NCBI RefSeq assembly: GCF_030269925.1
Contig: NC_085112.1
Span: 12,711,501 to 12,775,500 of the forward strand
Length of the DNA: 64,000 bases
Source: Bombyx mori
Lineage: Eukaryota; Arthropoda; Insecta; Lepidoptera; Bombycidae
Reading direction: 5' to 3'
Positions 54,901 to 62,117 of this stretch are shown here, piece after piece. Under the pieces are notes generated by a model. The model was not told the origin of the DNA, did not search any database, and was given only the letters and a program-made list of their open reading frames with translations. Position 1 is the first letter of the stretch; every line of letters begins with the position of its first letter. The position numbers and the translations under genes were made by a program.

Positions 54901-57900
54901 TTGTTCTAACCGATGTCGCAGTAAACGGTTTTGACTGTAACTAACTTTTTTCCAATCTCTGTTTTTATAAATTACGGTATAAAAGTTTCAATAATTCATC
55001 TATAAATTTTTCCCTTCGTGGAGCTCTTATCATTTAAGTTCTTAATAAAGTAATGCAAAAAATTTTTTTAAATCTTTATTATTTTGATAATTATAATTTT
55101 TTTTAATTAACAAGAAATTAAATTTCTAAAAAATGTTATGAAAAATAGTTTTTTTCCGTAATATTTAATATTGCTGTTTTTGCATCTACCATAGGTATTA
55201 ATTAACATTAAAAAAAAAATTTTTACGCTATTTGTTAAGAAATTGTTTATAAACAAATAGACTATTTTGGGATTTTTAACAAAAAAAAATTACCGTCTTA
55301 TTGTATAGGTGAAATAATGATTTAAAAAAAAAAATTCTTAAATAAATGTTTTAATTGTTTAAAATCGTTTTTTTCATATTTCAATTGTTTAAATAATTAG
55401 TTAAGAAATTATTTTTTTCTTAAAAATCATCATTGTCCCTTTTCAGCGGATTAACAAAGAAATACATTTTTTTATAAATAATTTTATTGTTTATTAACTT
55501 AACAATTTGTTATAAAAAATTAATATTAATCGTTATATTTTTTTTCGAAAACTACAAAAAATTACAAAAACAACCATACATAACAAAATATAGAAAAAAA
55601 AAATTTGTATTTTTTATAGCATTTTTAGATATTATATGATAATGAAATTACAGCCGTTACATAATTTTTCAAGTTATAAATTGTTATAACTTTTAAACTA
55701 TAAGAGATACGGTAAAGGACACTCAGGTCATTTTTATAAAGGATTTATTTATCTTTAAAATAAATTCAAAATCGATCCTGTAACTATTGTTTATCAGTTA
55801 TAAGCATTTGTTTATAAAAATTTAAGATTTTTTTGATATTTTTTGTAATTTCATAGCTTATAATTTGTTAAATAATATAAATACAGCTACGGACCCAAAA
55901 ACTTTTTTGTTCTATGATAAAATATCTTTCTAATTACGTATAAATCATAGAAATATATAATTTTGTTAAAATAATATACTAGTTTTAATTTATACTTACC
56001 TCATTTACATTCTGCTATCGATCAGTTTTCATTTATTTATCAAATGCTTATAACAACTGATAAACAATAGTTACAGGATCGATTTTGAATTTATTTTAAA
56101 GATAAATAAATCCTTTATAAAAATGACCTGAGTGTCCTTTACCGTATCTCTTATAGTTTAAAAGTTATAACAATTTATAACTTGACAAATTATGTAACGG
56201 CTGAAATTTCATTATCATATATCTAAAAATGCTGTAAAAAATACAAAATTTTTTTTTCTATATTTTGTTATGTATGGTTGTTTTTGTATTTTTTTGTAGT
56301 TTTCGAAAAAAAATATAACGATTAATATTAATTTTTTATAACAAATTATTAAGTTAATAAACAATGAAATTATTTATAAAAAAATGTATTTCTTTGTTAA
56401 TCCGCTGAAAAGGGACAATGATGATTTTTAAGAAAAAAATAATTTCTTAACTAATTATTTAAACAATTGAAATATGAAAAAAACGATTTTAAACAATTAA
56501 AACATTTATTTAAGAATTTTTTTTTTTTTTAAATCATTATTTCACCTATACAATAAGACGGTAACTTTTTTTTTTTTAAAATATCAAAATAGTCTATTTG
56601 TTTATAAACAATTTCTTAACAAATAGCGTAAAAATTTTTTTTTTATTGTTAATTAATACCTATGGTAGATGCAAAAACAGAAATATTAAGATATTACGGA
56701 AAAAAACTATTTTTCATAACATTTTTTAGAAATTTAATTTTTTGTTAATTAAAAAAAATTATAATTATCAAAATAATAAAGATTAAAAATATTTTTTTGC
56801 ATTACTTTATTAAGAACTAAAATGATAAGAGCTCCACGAAGGGAAAAATTTATAGATGAATTATTGAAACTTTTATACCGTAATTTATAAAAACAGAGAT
56901 TGGAAAAAAGTTAGTTAATTAACAATGGTGTAAATTTTTTAAAAATCGATACAAAATTTTTTTCTCACCGAGGTTTTTTTCGTTCAAGTGTTTAGATTAC
57001 ACCATAATTTATTCAAATTTTTAAATTGTTATTTAATACTATAAAAAAATTATTTTAGGTGATATACCGGCTTTTTAGACGGCGCGCCTATGCCGTAACG
57101 ACCTCGCGGAGCGCTATTTTCAGCGTTAATTTTTTTTTATAAATAATAGAGATAGAATTCCGGGAGTTGGGACTTTTTTATTGGAAATTTCCTCCTCTTT
57201 CAGGACCTTTTTTCAAAATTCCTTAAATATCATTATTTTAGAAATTATTAAGGAAAAACCAAATTCCTTTTTTTTTAATCTTATTTTGTTTATAACAATC
57301 GCAATTTTGTATGTGCTAATAAGCCCTTAAAAAACATTTTTGTAGACATCATTCCGCATCCAATGAGCTATCGTACATATTTTTAGGAGCTTTATGTCTA
57401 TTTAACACGTTTTTGAACTTGTTGACTAGACTATGAAGGGTGGAGCAGCCGTTGTAACTATACTTGAGAACTTAGAACTGATATCTCAAGGTGGGTGGCG
57501 CATTTACGTTGTAGATGTCTATGGGCTCCAGTAACCACTTAACACCAGGTGAGCTGTGAGCTTGTCCACCCATCTAAGCAATAAAAAAAAACAAATGACA
57601 AACACCGCCCCACCTCTAACAGTAGTAAAATTTAATTTGCAATGCTTGACAATGAAATAATTGCATTACTGTCTCGCATTGAAACTATTTAACCTATTTC
57701 GAATTCCAGAAAGTCTAAAGCCTGTAGCATCGAAGCTTCTAGAACATTATGTTGTGGATAAATCACCGATTCGTACAGTTGGACAGCTTCTGAGCGATCC
57801 GGTGCAGAGGATTGTCATGTCAATATCAAACAACATAGTACAAGATCATTTGAAGTAAGTAAAACACCTGTTATGAACCCGATACGGTGTCTGGTGTGTA

Positions 57901-58783
57901 TGAGACTGAGGAATTAAGACTTTTTGGAACGAAGCTCCTTATGGGACGATGCGGAGGGGTACCCTAACCGGGAAAAAACGTCCGTAACGTAAGATTTTTT
58001 AGTAATGCACACAGTGTACGACTTAACTTTGTAATAACGTACAAAAAATAACATTTTTTTATCATTTATTGACCACGATCTCAGAGCTTTCGTTTGCGCA
58101 ATACACTAACTCTTATGCAAACAACCGTGAATGAAGTGTACCACAATAAGCTCGCACGTTACCGACTGACCGTGGGTTGTTGCGAATCTTCCAGGTTTAT
58201 TTTCTTTATACCTCGAATAGAACTTTGTCCCACGACACCACACATCTTTTTATTTTTTGTTTTTTAGGAAACCCGCTTTCTGGTATCGCATCGAAATGAC
58301 AAGTAATGAACGTCAAACAGAACAATGTTTCAAAAAGGAATCTAAAGTAGTGTACGTGTTTTCACAACAGCCAGTATTTCCGCCTTCAGTTTGGCAACAT
58401 TTAGGTAATATTTTATTTATATATTTAACTTATAATTTTCTATTATACTAAATTAACTGCTGACTAATTTGGCTTGCTGTATTTATAGTTATAGCATAGA
58501 CATAGGTGATTGTACTATTTTAATTTGCTGCTTCGTATAATCCTTACGATTAAATATGAATATGCAATTAATTTACGTAAATAGTGAGTGCTGTTTTTTT
58601 AACTAAGTAAATAAAGTTTATAATATTCTAATATCAATCGTTACAAAATTATTTTTTATTACAGAGCCACCTGTTGACGAAGTTGCAGAAGTGACCATTA
58701 CAGCAGCTGAGGAGCTGAAATATTACATCACCAAGTACAAATATATTAGTAATAAGATGATGAATAAAATAATTTTAAAATAA
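42777..58783 (+). CDS. Zwilch: Zwilch homologue (RZZ kinetochore complex), 14 coding exons, 714 aa
   Basis: Assembled by eye: 42777-42908, 43065-43119, 43317-43458, 44027-44264, 45129-45293, 46418-46563, 47527-47741, 49267-49346, 50454-50677, 51819-52041, 53182-53305, 57710-57854, 58268-58404, 58665-58783. All 13 introns are GT-AG; exon lengths sum to 2145 nt with consistent phase and no internal stop. An in-frame TAA at 42765 fixes the ATG. Similarity to vertebrate Zwilch runs in order: GPISIDKARREIANLY then LPMW (exons 3-4) resembles the human GPLALPVGKARQLIGLY...PPLW segment; exons 7-9 (YKLWDIL, ISSGKIRPFI, SLVAQVGIEK) resemble the human helical core; exon 13 (FWYRIEM) resembles KWRVEI near the C-terminus. 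Zwilch acts with Rod and Zw10 at the outer kinetochore in the spindle checkpoint and in dynein-Spindly and Mad1 recruitment. It is longer than the human protein (about 590 aa), partly through an acidic exon 10. Orthology was inferred by eye. Confidence 0.9.
43065..43119 (+). CDS. Zwilch: zwilch exon 2 (aa 45-63)
   Basis: A short 55-nt exon reading NKQMLIDETGEKFTNKQS, between acceptor TTTTCACAG and donor GTAAGTCC. It leaves phase 1. It is too short to stand alone as an ORF and is supported by phase and splice sites. Confidence 0.8.
43317..43458 (+). CDS. Zwilch: zwilch exon 3 (aa 63-110)
   Basis: Reads ENLDLTGSPLKLDLSLHTVL and ends HGPISIDKAR, the start of a block that resembles the human GPLALPVGKARQLIGLY segment. 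Acceptor TCATTTTAG, donor GTATGTAA, exits phase 2. Confidence 0.85.
43583..43684. mobile_element. 102-bp TTAA-flanked MITE (piggyBac-like) in zwilch intron 3
   Basis: TTAA at 43,579-43,582 and 43,685-43,688 brackets a GC-rich 102-bp segment whose ends are inverted: CACTCTCACCACC on the left, reverse complement CACTCTCACCGCC on the right. TTAA target specificity is a piggyBac hallmark, though Kolobok and Sola3 elements also use TTAA. Confidence 0.6.
44027..44264 (+). CDS. Zwilch: zwilch exon 4 (aa 110-189)
   Basis: Reads REIANLYNSNRLESTEETLP, then MWILTTPTDQ. This continues the conserved N-terminal beta-rich domain of Zwilch. Acceptor ATTTTCAG, donor GTAAGC, phase 0 exit. Confidence 0.88.
45129..45293 (+). 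CDS. Zwilch: zwilch exon 5 (aa 190-244)
   Basis: Reads INITIDCKYIITGVSYSSYN and ends SCKVLF. Exactly 55 codons between a CTTTACAG acceptor and a GTAAGTAC donor, phase 0 on both sides. Confidence 0.85.
45571..46094 (+). mobile_element. Jockey-clade LINE 3' end in zwilch intron 5
   Basis: Decayed C-terminus of a reverse-transcriptase polyprotein. The phrases VVRNNDLHDDLESI-like and SRYLQSASMRHFYKAA read in the + frame, followed by a GC-rich 3' UTR (GAGCCCCGTGAACTCACCTA) and a poly(A) tail ending about 46,094. It is 5'-truncated, with stops and frameshifts. Confidence 0.7.
46418..46563 (+). CDS. Zwilch: zwilch exon 6 (aa 245-293)
   Basis: Reads EQEVVVGHLASPCNAVWKSV then CALHNLNQILVDM. It lines up with the human 'VESGEP...LNHLYRELKFLLVLADGL' helical entry. 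Acceptor TCGTTTAG, donor GTATTT, exits phase 2. Confidence 0.85.
46970..47335. repeat. GC-rich repeat block in zwilch intron 6
   Basis: An unclassified block unlike the surrounding AT-rich intron. GGAGTTTACT near 46,998 is inverted as AGTAAACTCC near 47,330, and a 22-bp segment beginning TAACGCATTTCGTGTGACAT is repeated directly at about 47,209 and 47,241. It may be a transposon fragment; no coding similarity seen. Confidence 0.35.
47527..47741 (+). CDS. Zwilch: zwilch exon 7 (aa 293-365)
   Basis: Reads RANIQNAKHPNNAKRLTDLL, then a Cys-rich stretch (ECPAGGCLCVDEDTT), then NDFTYKLWDILR. The last part corresponds to the human DFAEQLW segment. Donor GTAATG; exits phase 1. Confidence 0.85.
47761..48181 (-). 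mobile_element. Bm1 SINE, near full length, zwilch intron 7
   Basis: Complete from the T-rich tail complement (TTTATTTATTGCTTAGATGG) to the tRNA-like head. On the - strand the head carries box A-like TGGCCTAAAGGATA and a diverged B-box region. About 420 bp, the expected full length for Bm1. Confidence 0.85.
48184..48325 (-). repeat. Repeat shared with 35,780-35,905
   Basis: The reverse complement of this segment matches 35,780-35,905 (GGTTAAACATGAA, AATTATCATT, CCAGGGCTTTTTTATTATTA). It adjoins the Bm1 head directly. It looks like a LINE-derived tail plus extra sequence. Confidence 0.45.
48663..49232 (+). mobile_element. RTE-type LINE 3' end with 12-bp target duplication, zwilch intron 7
   Basis: An uninterrupted C-terminal frame (48,775-49,206, 143 residues to stop) carries MTYGSETWCF, ELKWQWAGHIARREDGRWGR, RSVGRPPTRWTDDL and WTAIG-stop, the familiar tail of RTE-like reverse transcriptases. 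A (ATG)n microsatellite follows, as in RTE elements. TGAATGATTAAG is duplicated at 48,651-48,662 and 49,233-49,244, which fixes the edges. It is 5'-truncated to 570 bp, so dead, but the open frame suggests a young insertion. Confidence 0.85.
49267..49346 (+). CDS. Zwilch: zwilch exon 8 (aa 365-391)
   Basis: An 80-nt exon reading DCETAEELITLLLEALKFIS then SGKIRPF. It matches the human '[20 protein letters not shown]' helix by pattern. Acceptor TATTTTTAG, donor GTAAGTGC. Confidence 0.88.
49926..50354 (+). mobile_element. Jockey/CR1-group LINE 3' end, zwilch intron 8
   Basis: Reads EELFEMIPAFRFYHRTARHR, then VHPYYLEPLRSSTV with later frameshifts. It ends in the recurring 3' UTR (CATTGCTGAAGTCCATGGGC ... 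CTACAAGGGCAATAAAAAAA). 5'-truncated relic. Confidence 0.75.
50454..50677 (+). CDS. Zwilch: zwilch exon 9 (aa 392-466)
   Basis: Reads IDANNKTFLSKIVLKLSRGH, then PPQALSLVAQVGIEKTMWEY. It resembles human SNSLLSKLIHQSYHG and VQMLLEIGLDKLKKDY; this is one of the most diagnostic blocks. Exits phase 2 with donor GTATGTAT. Confidence 0.9.
50731..51088 (+). mobile_element. Candidate non-autonomous Helitron, zwilch intron 9
   Basis: Begins TCTATATATTAATACGTAAA directly after an A and ends ACCACTAG directly before a T, the A|TC...CTAG|T arrangement expected for Helitrons. No TIRs or target duplication. Much of it matches 32,088-32,530. No Rep/helicase coding, so non-autonomous; a 3' hairpin is not clear by eye. 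Confidence 0.5.
51345..51480 (+). mobile_element. Probable RTE-like LINE tail fragment, zwilch intron 9
   Basis: CAGCAGTACACGTCCGTGGG CTGATG near 51,456 resembles the conserved 3' coding end of RTE elements (compare CCAGCAGTGGACG at 49,188). The frame is disrupted. Identification is weak and rests mainly on this short stretch. Confidence 0.3.
51634..51782 (-). mobile_element. Bm1 fragment immediately upstream of zwilch exon 10
   Basis: Internal Bm1 segment in reverse orientation (CCTTGAGTT...ACAACGGCTGCCTCACCCTT...AGAGGTCCTGCTACCAGTA). Its edge lies 36 bp before exon 10, so the SINE adjoins the polypyrimidine tract and probably covers the branch-point zone. Confidence 0.8.
51819..52041 (+). 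CDS. Zwilch: zwilch exon 10 (aa 466-540), acidic insert
   Basis: Reads SHESIEQINQTIQDMTMSGG through FYVDDTNELTVDDFASLKKH. It is acidic and Ser/Asp/Glu-rich, without an obvious human counterpart, so probably a lineage-specific linker. It enters in phase 2 and exits in phase 0; its 223-nt length means skipping would shift the frame. Local GC is higher than in flanking introns. Both splice sites lie within about 40 bp of Bm1 copies in opposite orientation. Confidence 0.82.
52054..52395 (+). mobile_element. Bm1 copy starting 12 bp after zwilch exon 10, plus a decayed head
   Basis: From 52,054 (TACTGGTGGTAGGAGCTCTT) to the AAATAAAAAAA tail at 52,258 is a Bm1 body in + orientation with an internal deletion near 52,210. 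A second, degraded tRNA-like head (AGGATAAGATGTCCGGTG...) follows at about 52,290-52,395. The body segment is complementary to the Bm1 fragment on the other side of exon 10. Confidence 0.78.
52431..52735 (-). mobile_element. Jockey/CR1-group LINE 3' end, zwilch intron 10
   Basis: On the - strand reads VHSYYLEALRSSTVRFQRSL, LPRTIRLWNELPSTVFPERY, DMSFFKRG, then the common 3' UTR ending TTGCCC-type sequence. The tail is eroded on the low-coordinate side. Confidence 0.72.
53182..53305 (+). CDS. Zwilch: zwilch exon 11 (aa 541-582)
   Basis: Reads VPLITDEIDINPWKNLLTKF then AQVHVCLEHLYRAETSLRSD. Acceptor TGTTTTAAG, donor GTAAGGG, exits phase 1 into the longest intron (53,306-57,709). Confidence 0.85.
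53517..53787 (+). mobile_element. Bm1 SINE, 5' half, interrupted (zwilch intron 11)
   Basis: tRNA-like head (GGCCTAAAGGATAAGACGTC; box B-like GGTGGTCGAATCC) and body up to CGGTTTGA at 53,787. The element resumes at 57,434 with TGAAGGGTGG. The 3.6-kb palindromic element fills the gap. Confidence 0.88.
53788..57433. mobile_element. 3.6-kb long-inverted-repeat (foldback) DNA element
   Basis: Left end TAGTCTAGTCAACAAGTTCA is repeated inverted at the right end (57,414-57,433). The arms stay closely complementary inward: for example 53,860-53,930 against 57,290-57,360, and ACTCAGGTCATTTTTATAAA near 55,720 against 56,115. They meet around a loop of roughly 200 bp (about 55,830-56,030). TGA (53,785-53,787 and 57,434-57,436) is a 3-bp target duplication within Bm1. 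After removing the 633-bp insert in the left arm, each arm is about 1.4 kb. Very AT-rich, no coding frame. Superfamily unresolved: 3-bp duplications fit Zator, PIF/Harbinger or CACTA types. Confidence 0.85.
54305..54937. mobile_element. 633-bp TA-flanked TIR element inside the foldback arm
   Basis: Inverted ends begin CAGTCAAAA and share CGACATCG slightly further in (left CAGTCAAAATCTGTTATAAC, right reverse complement CAGTCAAAACCGTTTACTGC). TA at 54,303-54,304 and 54,938-54,939. The uninterrupted opposite arm shows the empty site (AGTTAATTAACAATGG in reverse complement), confirming insertion at TA. Best guess: a non-autonomous Tc1/mariner/pogo-type element. Confidence 0.8.
57434..57591 (+). 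mobile_element. Bm1 SINE, 3' half, interrupted (zwilch intron 11)
   Basis: Continues exactly where the 5' half stops (TGA shared as target duplication), through CAAGGTGGGTGGCGCATTTA to CTAAGCAATAAAAAAAA at 57,591. Confidence 0.88.
57710..57854 (+). CDS. Zwilch: zwilch exon 12 (aa 582-630)
   Basis: Reads ESLKPVASKLLEHYVVDKSP, then RTVGQLLSDPVQRIVMSISN. Acceptor AATTCCAG, donor GTAAGTAA, phase 1 in and phase 2 out. It joins exon 11 in frame across the 4.4-kb nested-repeat intron. Confidence 0.87.
57924..58240 (+). mobile_element. MITE family A, copy 2 (zwilch intron 12)
   Basis: Closely matches 635-975 (GGGACGATGCGGAGGGGTAC, GAAGTGTACCACAATAAG, GACCGTGGGTTGTTGCGAA). The left end GGAACGAAGCTCC is preserved, while the right TIR has decayed and a ~25-bp A/T tract is missing. 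Confidence 0.7.
58268..58404 (+). CDS. Zwilch: zwilch exon 13 (aa 630-676)
   Basis: Reads KKPAFWYRIEMTSNERQTEQ, then KVVYVFSQQPVFPPSVWQHL. It is similar in pattern to the human C-terminal KWRVEIYSGQKKIKTVW segment. Acceptor TGTTTTTTAG, donor GTAATA. Confidence 0.88.
58665..58783 (+). CDS. Zwilch: zwilch exon 14 with stop (aa 676-714)
   Basis: Reads EPPVDEVAEVTITAAEELKY, then YITKYKYISNKMMNKIILK and TAA. The tail is lysine-rich and looks lineage-specific. Acceptor TTATTACAG. Confidence 0.85.
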
Positions 58784-59100
58784 TTTACAAGAGCTTTTAA
58801 ATTTGGAAAGTTTTGTTGGATGATAGAGCATGGTATTGGCAGCCCGCGCGGGTAGGTTCCCATATCATGCTTGTTTTAAGCTAAATTTTAAACATTTATC
58901 AGAATGTAGTACAACGCCATCTATCGCACGTAGGCTTAAATTATTTTATCAAAACAAGATGTCAACGTGAAATGTGATTAGGTAATTATTTGTAAAACAT
59001 TTTTGTAAATATAGAGATTAAGCATAGCTTAATGTACAATATTACGTATTATTATATGTAATATTATACATTTTTACTTAATAAAGATTTTTTTTAAAGA
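58784..59100 (+). terminator. zwilch 3' UTR and polyadenylation signal
   Basis: AT-rich sequence after the zwilch stop with a canonical AATAAA at 59,080-59,085, followed by a T-rich tract. This is the first strong poly(A) signal downstream and probably ends the transcript. Cleavage site inferred at about 59,100. Confidence 0.5.
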
Positions 59101-59109
59101 TATTTATTT

Positions 59110-59760
59110 TTATTTAACCTTTATGAGTATTTCAGTTCTATCACGCCTTGAGAATTCGCTAGTGTTGTCAGCTCCGAACACTAATTTTCCTAGATTTACC
59201 CCTATTGTCAAGAGCCATACAATGCTATCTAATAATAGACTCCCAAGCTTTCAGAACCACATAATGATAGATAGAATATGGTTGTGTAGTTTTTATATCT
59301 ATCTACGTGAAACATGGTTTTTTATATATTTAATTGAAATGGTTTTGAATATATGTATTAATAAATATTTTTCTACCTGTTATTCACTTTACTTGCTCGT
59401 GTTCGCCAATTAAAAACAATAGTGTCAAAATGGTCAGTTGACCAAAAACAAGATTTCGACTTGATCGAAAGAAAAAACATCGTAATATTGTCTCTTTTGG
59501 TTGTTTTCGATAGTAAAGTATTTCAAATAATTACAGTTGTACTATCCCTAATAACTGGTTGTATTTACCATGATGCTTGGCAAATGGCATGGAATGCTGT
59601 AAAATTAGTTGTTAGAAAGTGTCTACTATACTACATAACGTTACACAGGATAGAGGGTACATAATTAGGTCAGCTACCGGCATTGCATTAGCTTTTTTCA
59701 CACTTAAAGCATGCCTCTCATTTCGGTTCGACTGCGAACCATCCGAATCAACTGGTTTAA
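59110..59760. other. No recognised gene
   Basis: AT-rich. Open frames of 80-96 codons (59,123-59,413 and 59,422-59,664) lack motifs, splice support or codon bias and are not called. Confidence 0.45.
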
Positions 59761-59765
59761 TATTA

Positions 59766-60002
59766 TTATTATTTTTATTGCTTAGTTGGATGAACGAGCT
59801 CACAGCCTACCTGGTATTAAGTGGTTACCGGAGCCCATAGACATCTACGACGCCGCCACCCACCTTGAGATATAAGTTCTAAGGTCTCAATATAGTTACA
59901 ACGGCTGCCCTGCCCTTCAAACCGAAACGCATTACTGCTTTACGGGAGAAATAGGCAGAATGGTATCTATCCGTGCGGACTTACAAGGTCCTACCACCAG
60001 TA
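59766..60002 (-). mobile_element. Bm1 SINE, headless, reverse
   Basis: TATTTTTATTGCTTAGTTGG ATGAACGAG ... CTTACAAGGTCCTACCACCA GTAA. Confidence 0.82.
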
Positions 60003-60159
60003 ATCTATGTATGTATGTATCACCAGTATGACATGTACCCACATACATATATCAAAAATATATTACCAGGTTTCGTCTATTTTAATAGATCTATCTCTCT
60101 GACTATTGTTTGAAATATTAAATTTATTAGTACACTGCAACATACCTTTGGTTTTTTTT

Positions 60160-60352
60160 TTTTTTCCTACCTAAGCTGAGAGCCTTGAGAGGTTATTTCA
60201 GCGTAACCCTAACGTTTGTAGGTGAGCTCACGGGGCTCAAACCTGATGACGTTGCTAACACGAACCCTAGCAAGAGTCGTGCTTCGCAGAATCTACCACC
60301 GGATCGGAAACGCGACCCACTGAGAAGATCCGGCGAGAAACTCAGAGGGCTA
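60160..60352 (-). mobile_element. Jockey-clade LINE 3' UTR, reverse
   Basis: TACCTAAGCTGAGAGCCTTG AGAGG ... GTGAGCTCACGGGGCTCAAA ... GATCGGAAACGCGACCCACT GAGAAGATCC. Poly(T) at both sides. Confidence 0.7.
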
Positions 60353-60410
60353 GTTTTTTTTTTTTTTTTTTTCGTGCAATTTACCTATTCTTGTACGATA
60401 ACGCCAGGCT

Positions 60411-61705
60411 TACCTAGGCGGCACTGAAAATTTCGGGAATTAACGGAGTGACACAACATTACTATTTAAAAATGTATTTATTACTTTTCGAAGTATTCTC
60501 CGCGAAATTTGACACATTTTTCCATACGATGGAACCAATCATTGAAGCAACCATTCCATTCGGAAGTTGGGGTCTCCAAAATGGCCGTTTTGTAGGCGTC
60601 CACAGCTTCTTCAGGTGATGAAAATCTCTGTCCACGCAATTTATTCTTTATTTTAGGGAAAGTATAGAAATCATTAGGGCTTAGGTCGGAGCTGTATGGC
60701 GGATGGTCTAATAATTCTATGTTTTCTTGCTCTAAAAACTCTTTTGTTCTGTGCGCGGTGTGAGATCTCGCATTGTCGTGATGTAGGATGATGCGGCGCT
60801 TGCAGTTCTCTTTACGGAGTTCAGAAACGACCTGTGGCAAACAAATGCTAGCATACCATTCTGCATTAACCGTTCTTTGTCCCTCAAGAGGAATAGTCGT
60901 AACATGGCCGGTTTTGGAGACAAACGTGGCCACCTTTTTTTTTGCAACACTCCGTGAACGAACAATTTTTGTTGGCTTTAACTCGTTTTCGAACACCCAA
61001 ACTCGTGACTGGTTTTTTGTTTCGGGTTCGTACGCGTATATCCAGGTTTCGTCACCTGATACAATGTTGTATACAGCATTTGAGGATCCTGCGTGGAATC
61101 TTTCGAGAGTTCTGACGCACCAAGTAACGCGAGCCGCTTTTTGCTCTTCACAGAGCGAATGCGGTATCCATCGGGAAAACAACTTTTTTACACCTAATTG
61201 TTCATGCAAGATTATTTGTATTTGACTCATGCCAATGTCTAAAGTTGCCTGAATTTCGCGGTATGTCACATGTCGATCTTCCTTAATCAGCTTACGCACA
61301 GCATCAACGTTTTCTTGGGTGACTGCAGTTTTTGGACGACCTTGACGGGGATTATCACTGAGCTTGACACGTCCACGTTGAAACTCAGCAAACCAGCGAT
61401 AAATTGTGGTTTGGGATGGGGCTTCATCACCAAATGCAGAAATCATCCGGTCAACACACTGTTTTTGTGTTAAACCACTTCGAAAGTCATAATAAATCAT
61501 CGCTCTTGAATTTTCTCGAGTCAATTCCATTTTCTCAACGACTAAACAAGTTTGACAAAACCTCGTGACAAGACCGAGAATCTTTTTTAAAATAAATATA
61601 TGGTATTCGATTTTTAAAACCAAGGAGTTTTCAATTAAAAAGATTTTAATATGACAGGAACAGTGGAAATATTCCATTCCCGATACTTTTAGTGCAGCCC
61701 TCGTA
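60411..61705 (-). mobile_element. Mariner element, about 1.3 kb, with TIRs and TA sites
   Basis: Left TIR 60,411 TACCTAGGCGGCACTGAAAA TTTCGGGAAT; right TIR (reverse complement from 61,705) TACGAGGGCTGCACTAAAAG TATCGGGAAT. 23 of 30 positions agree, including the TA target. Length and organisation are typical for mariner. The TIRs have diverged from each other although the transposase frame is intact. Confidence 0.88.
60481..61530 (-). CDS. Mariner transposase, DD34D, 349 aa, uninterrupted
   Basis: Start set at MELTRENSRAM (61,530), not at the more distal in-frame ATG at 61,746, which lies outside the TIR. Helix-turn-helix DNA-binding region about 1-110 (FRSGLTQKQCVDRMISAFGD ... GRPKTA hinge at 64-70). 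WIPHSL at 121-126 is the mariner WVPHEL-type motif. Catalytic D160 (SGDETW), D252 (HHDNARSHT) and D287 (YSSDLSPNDF), with exactly 34 residues between the last two, define DD34D. The C-terminus GEYFEK is typical. Full length for mariner (about 345-350 aa). Activity cannot be judged from sequence alone. Confidence 0.92.
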   Translation of the reverse strand: MELTRENSRAMIYYDFRSGLTQKQCVDRMISAFGDEAPSQTTIYRWFAEFQRGRVKLSDNPRQGRPKTAVTQENVDAVRKLIKEDRHVTYREIQATLDIGMSQIQIILHEQLGVKKLFSRWIPHSLCEEQKAARVTWCVRTLERFHAGSSNAVYNIVSGDETWIYAYEPETKNQSRVWVFENELKPTKIVRSRSVAKKKVATFVSKTGHVTTIPLEGQRTVNAEWYASICLPQVVSELRKENCKRRIILHHDNARSHTAHRTKEFLEQENIELLDHPPYSSDLSPNDFYTFPKIKNKLRGQRFSSPEEAVDAYKTAILETPTSEWNGCFNDWFHRMEKCVKFRGEYFEK

Positions 61706-61749
61706 TGTGGCGCGCTGGTTATGTGGGACTTGATGAATCTTTGCACTCA

Positions 61750-62115
61750 TTTTACAAATAAATTAGCCTAGGCAAATCTTCGAATTCAGGATAATAGATA
61801 CTTTCTTGGAATTTAGATTAACTGAAACAAAAAAAAAATACAGTAAGCTAGAAAGTACATTAAAATAGTTTAACATTTCTTTCGGCGTTCTAATCCGATA
61901 ATTAAATCAAAAATAAAACTAGGATGATTACACGTTAACTAGAAAAGAAACACGATGTATAAACAAATCAGCCGGCGGTCGGACGTATCTTTGATCTCCG
62001 AGGTTAATAAACCACAATTGATTAACTGTTACGGAATTATTGATTTAAAACTAAGTCTAAATGAATTTAGTCTAATCATGATTTTGATTCATTTTAAAGC
62101 AGGAGTTTTATAGAT
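61750..62115. other. No recognised gene
   Basis: AT-rich non-coding sequence. Confidence 0.5.
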
Positions 62116-62117
62116 GA

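Noticed and set aside
59123..59664. Two 80-96 codon frames downstream of zwilch
   Set aside because: AT-rich, Phe/Tyr/Ile-rich composition expected by chance; no motif or splice signals; they lie beyond the zwilch poly(A) signal.
61531..61746. N-terminal 72-residue extension of the mariner frame
   Set aside because: The upstream ATG lies outside the TIR. Mariner homology and length start at MELTRENSRAM (61,530).
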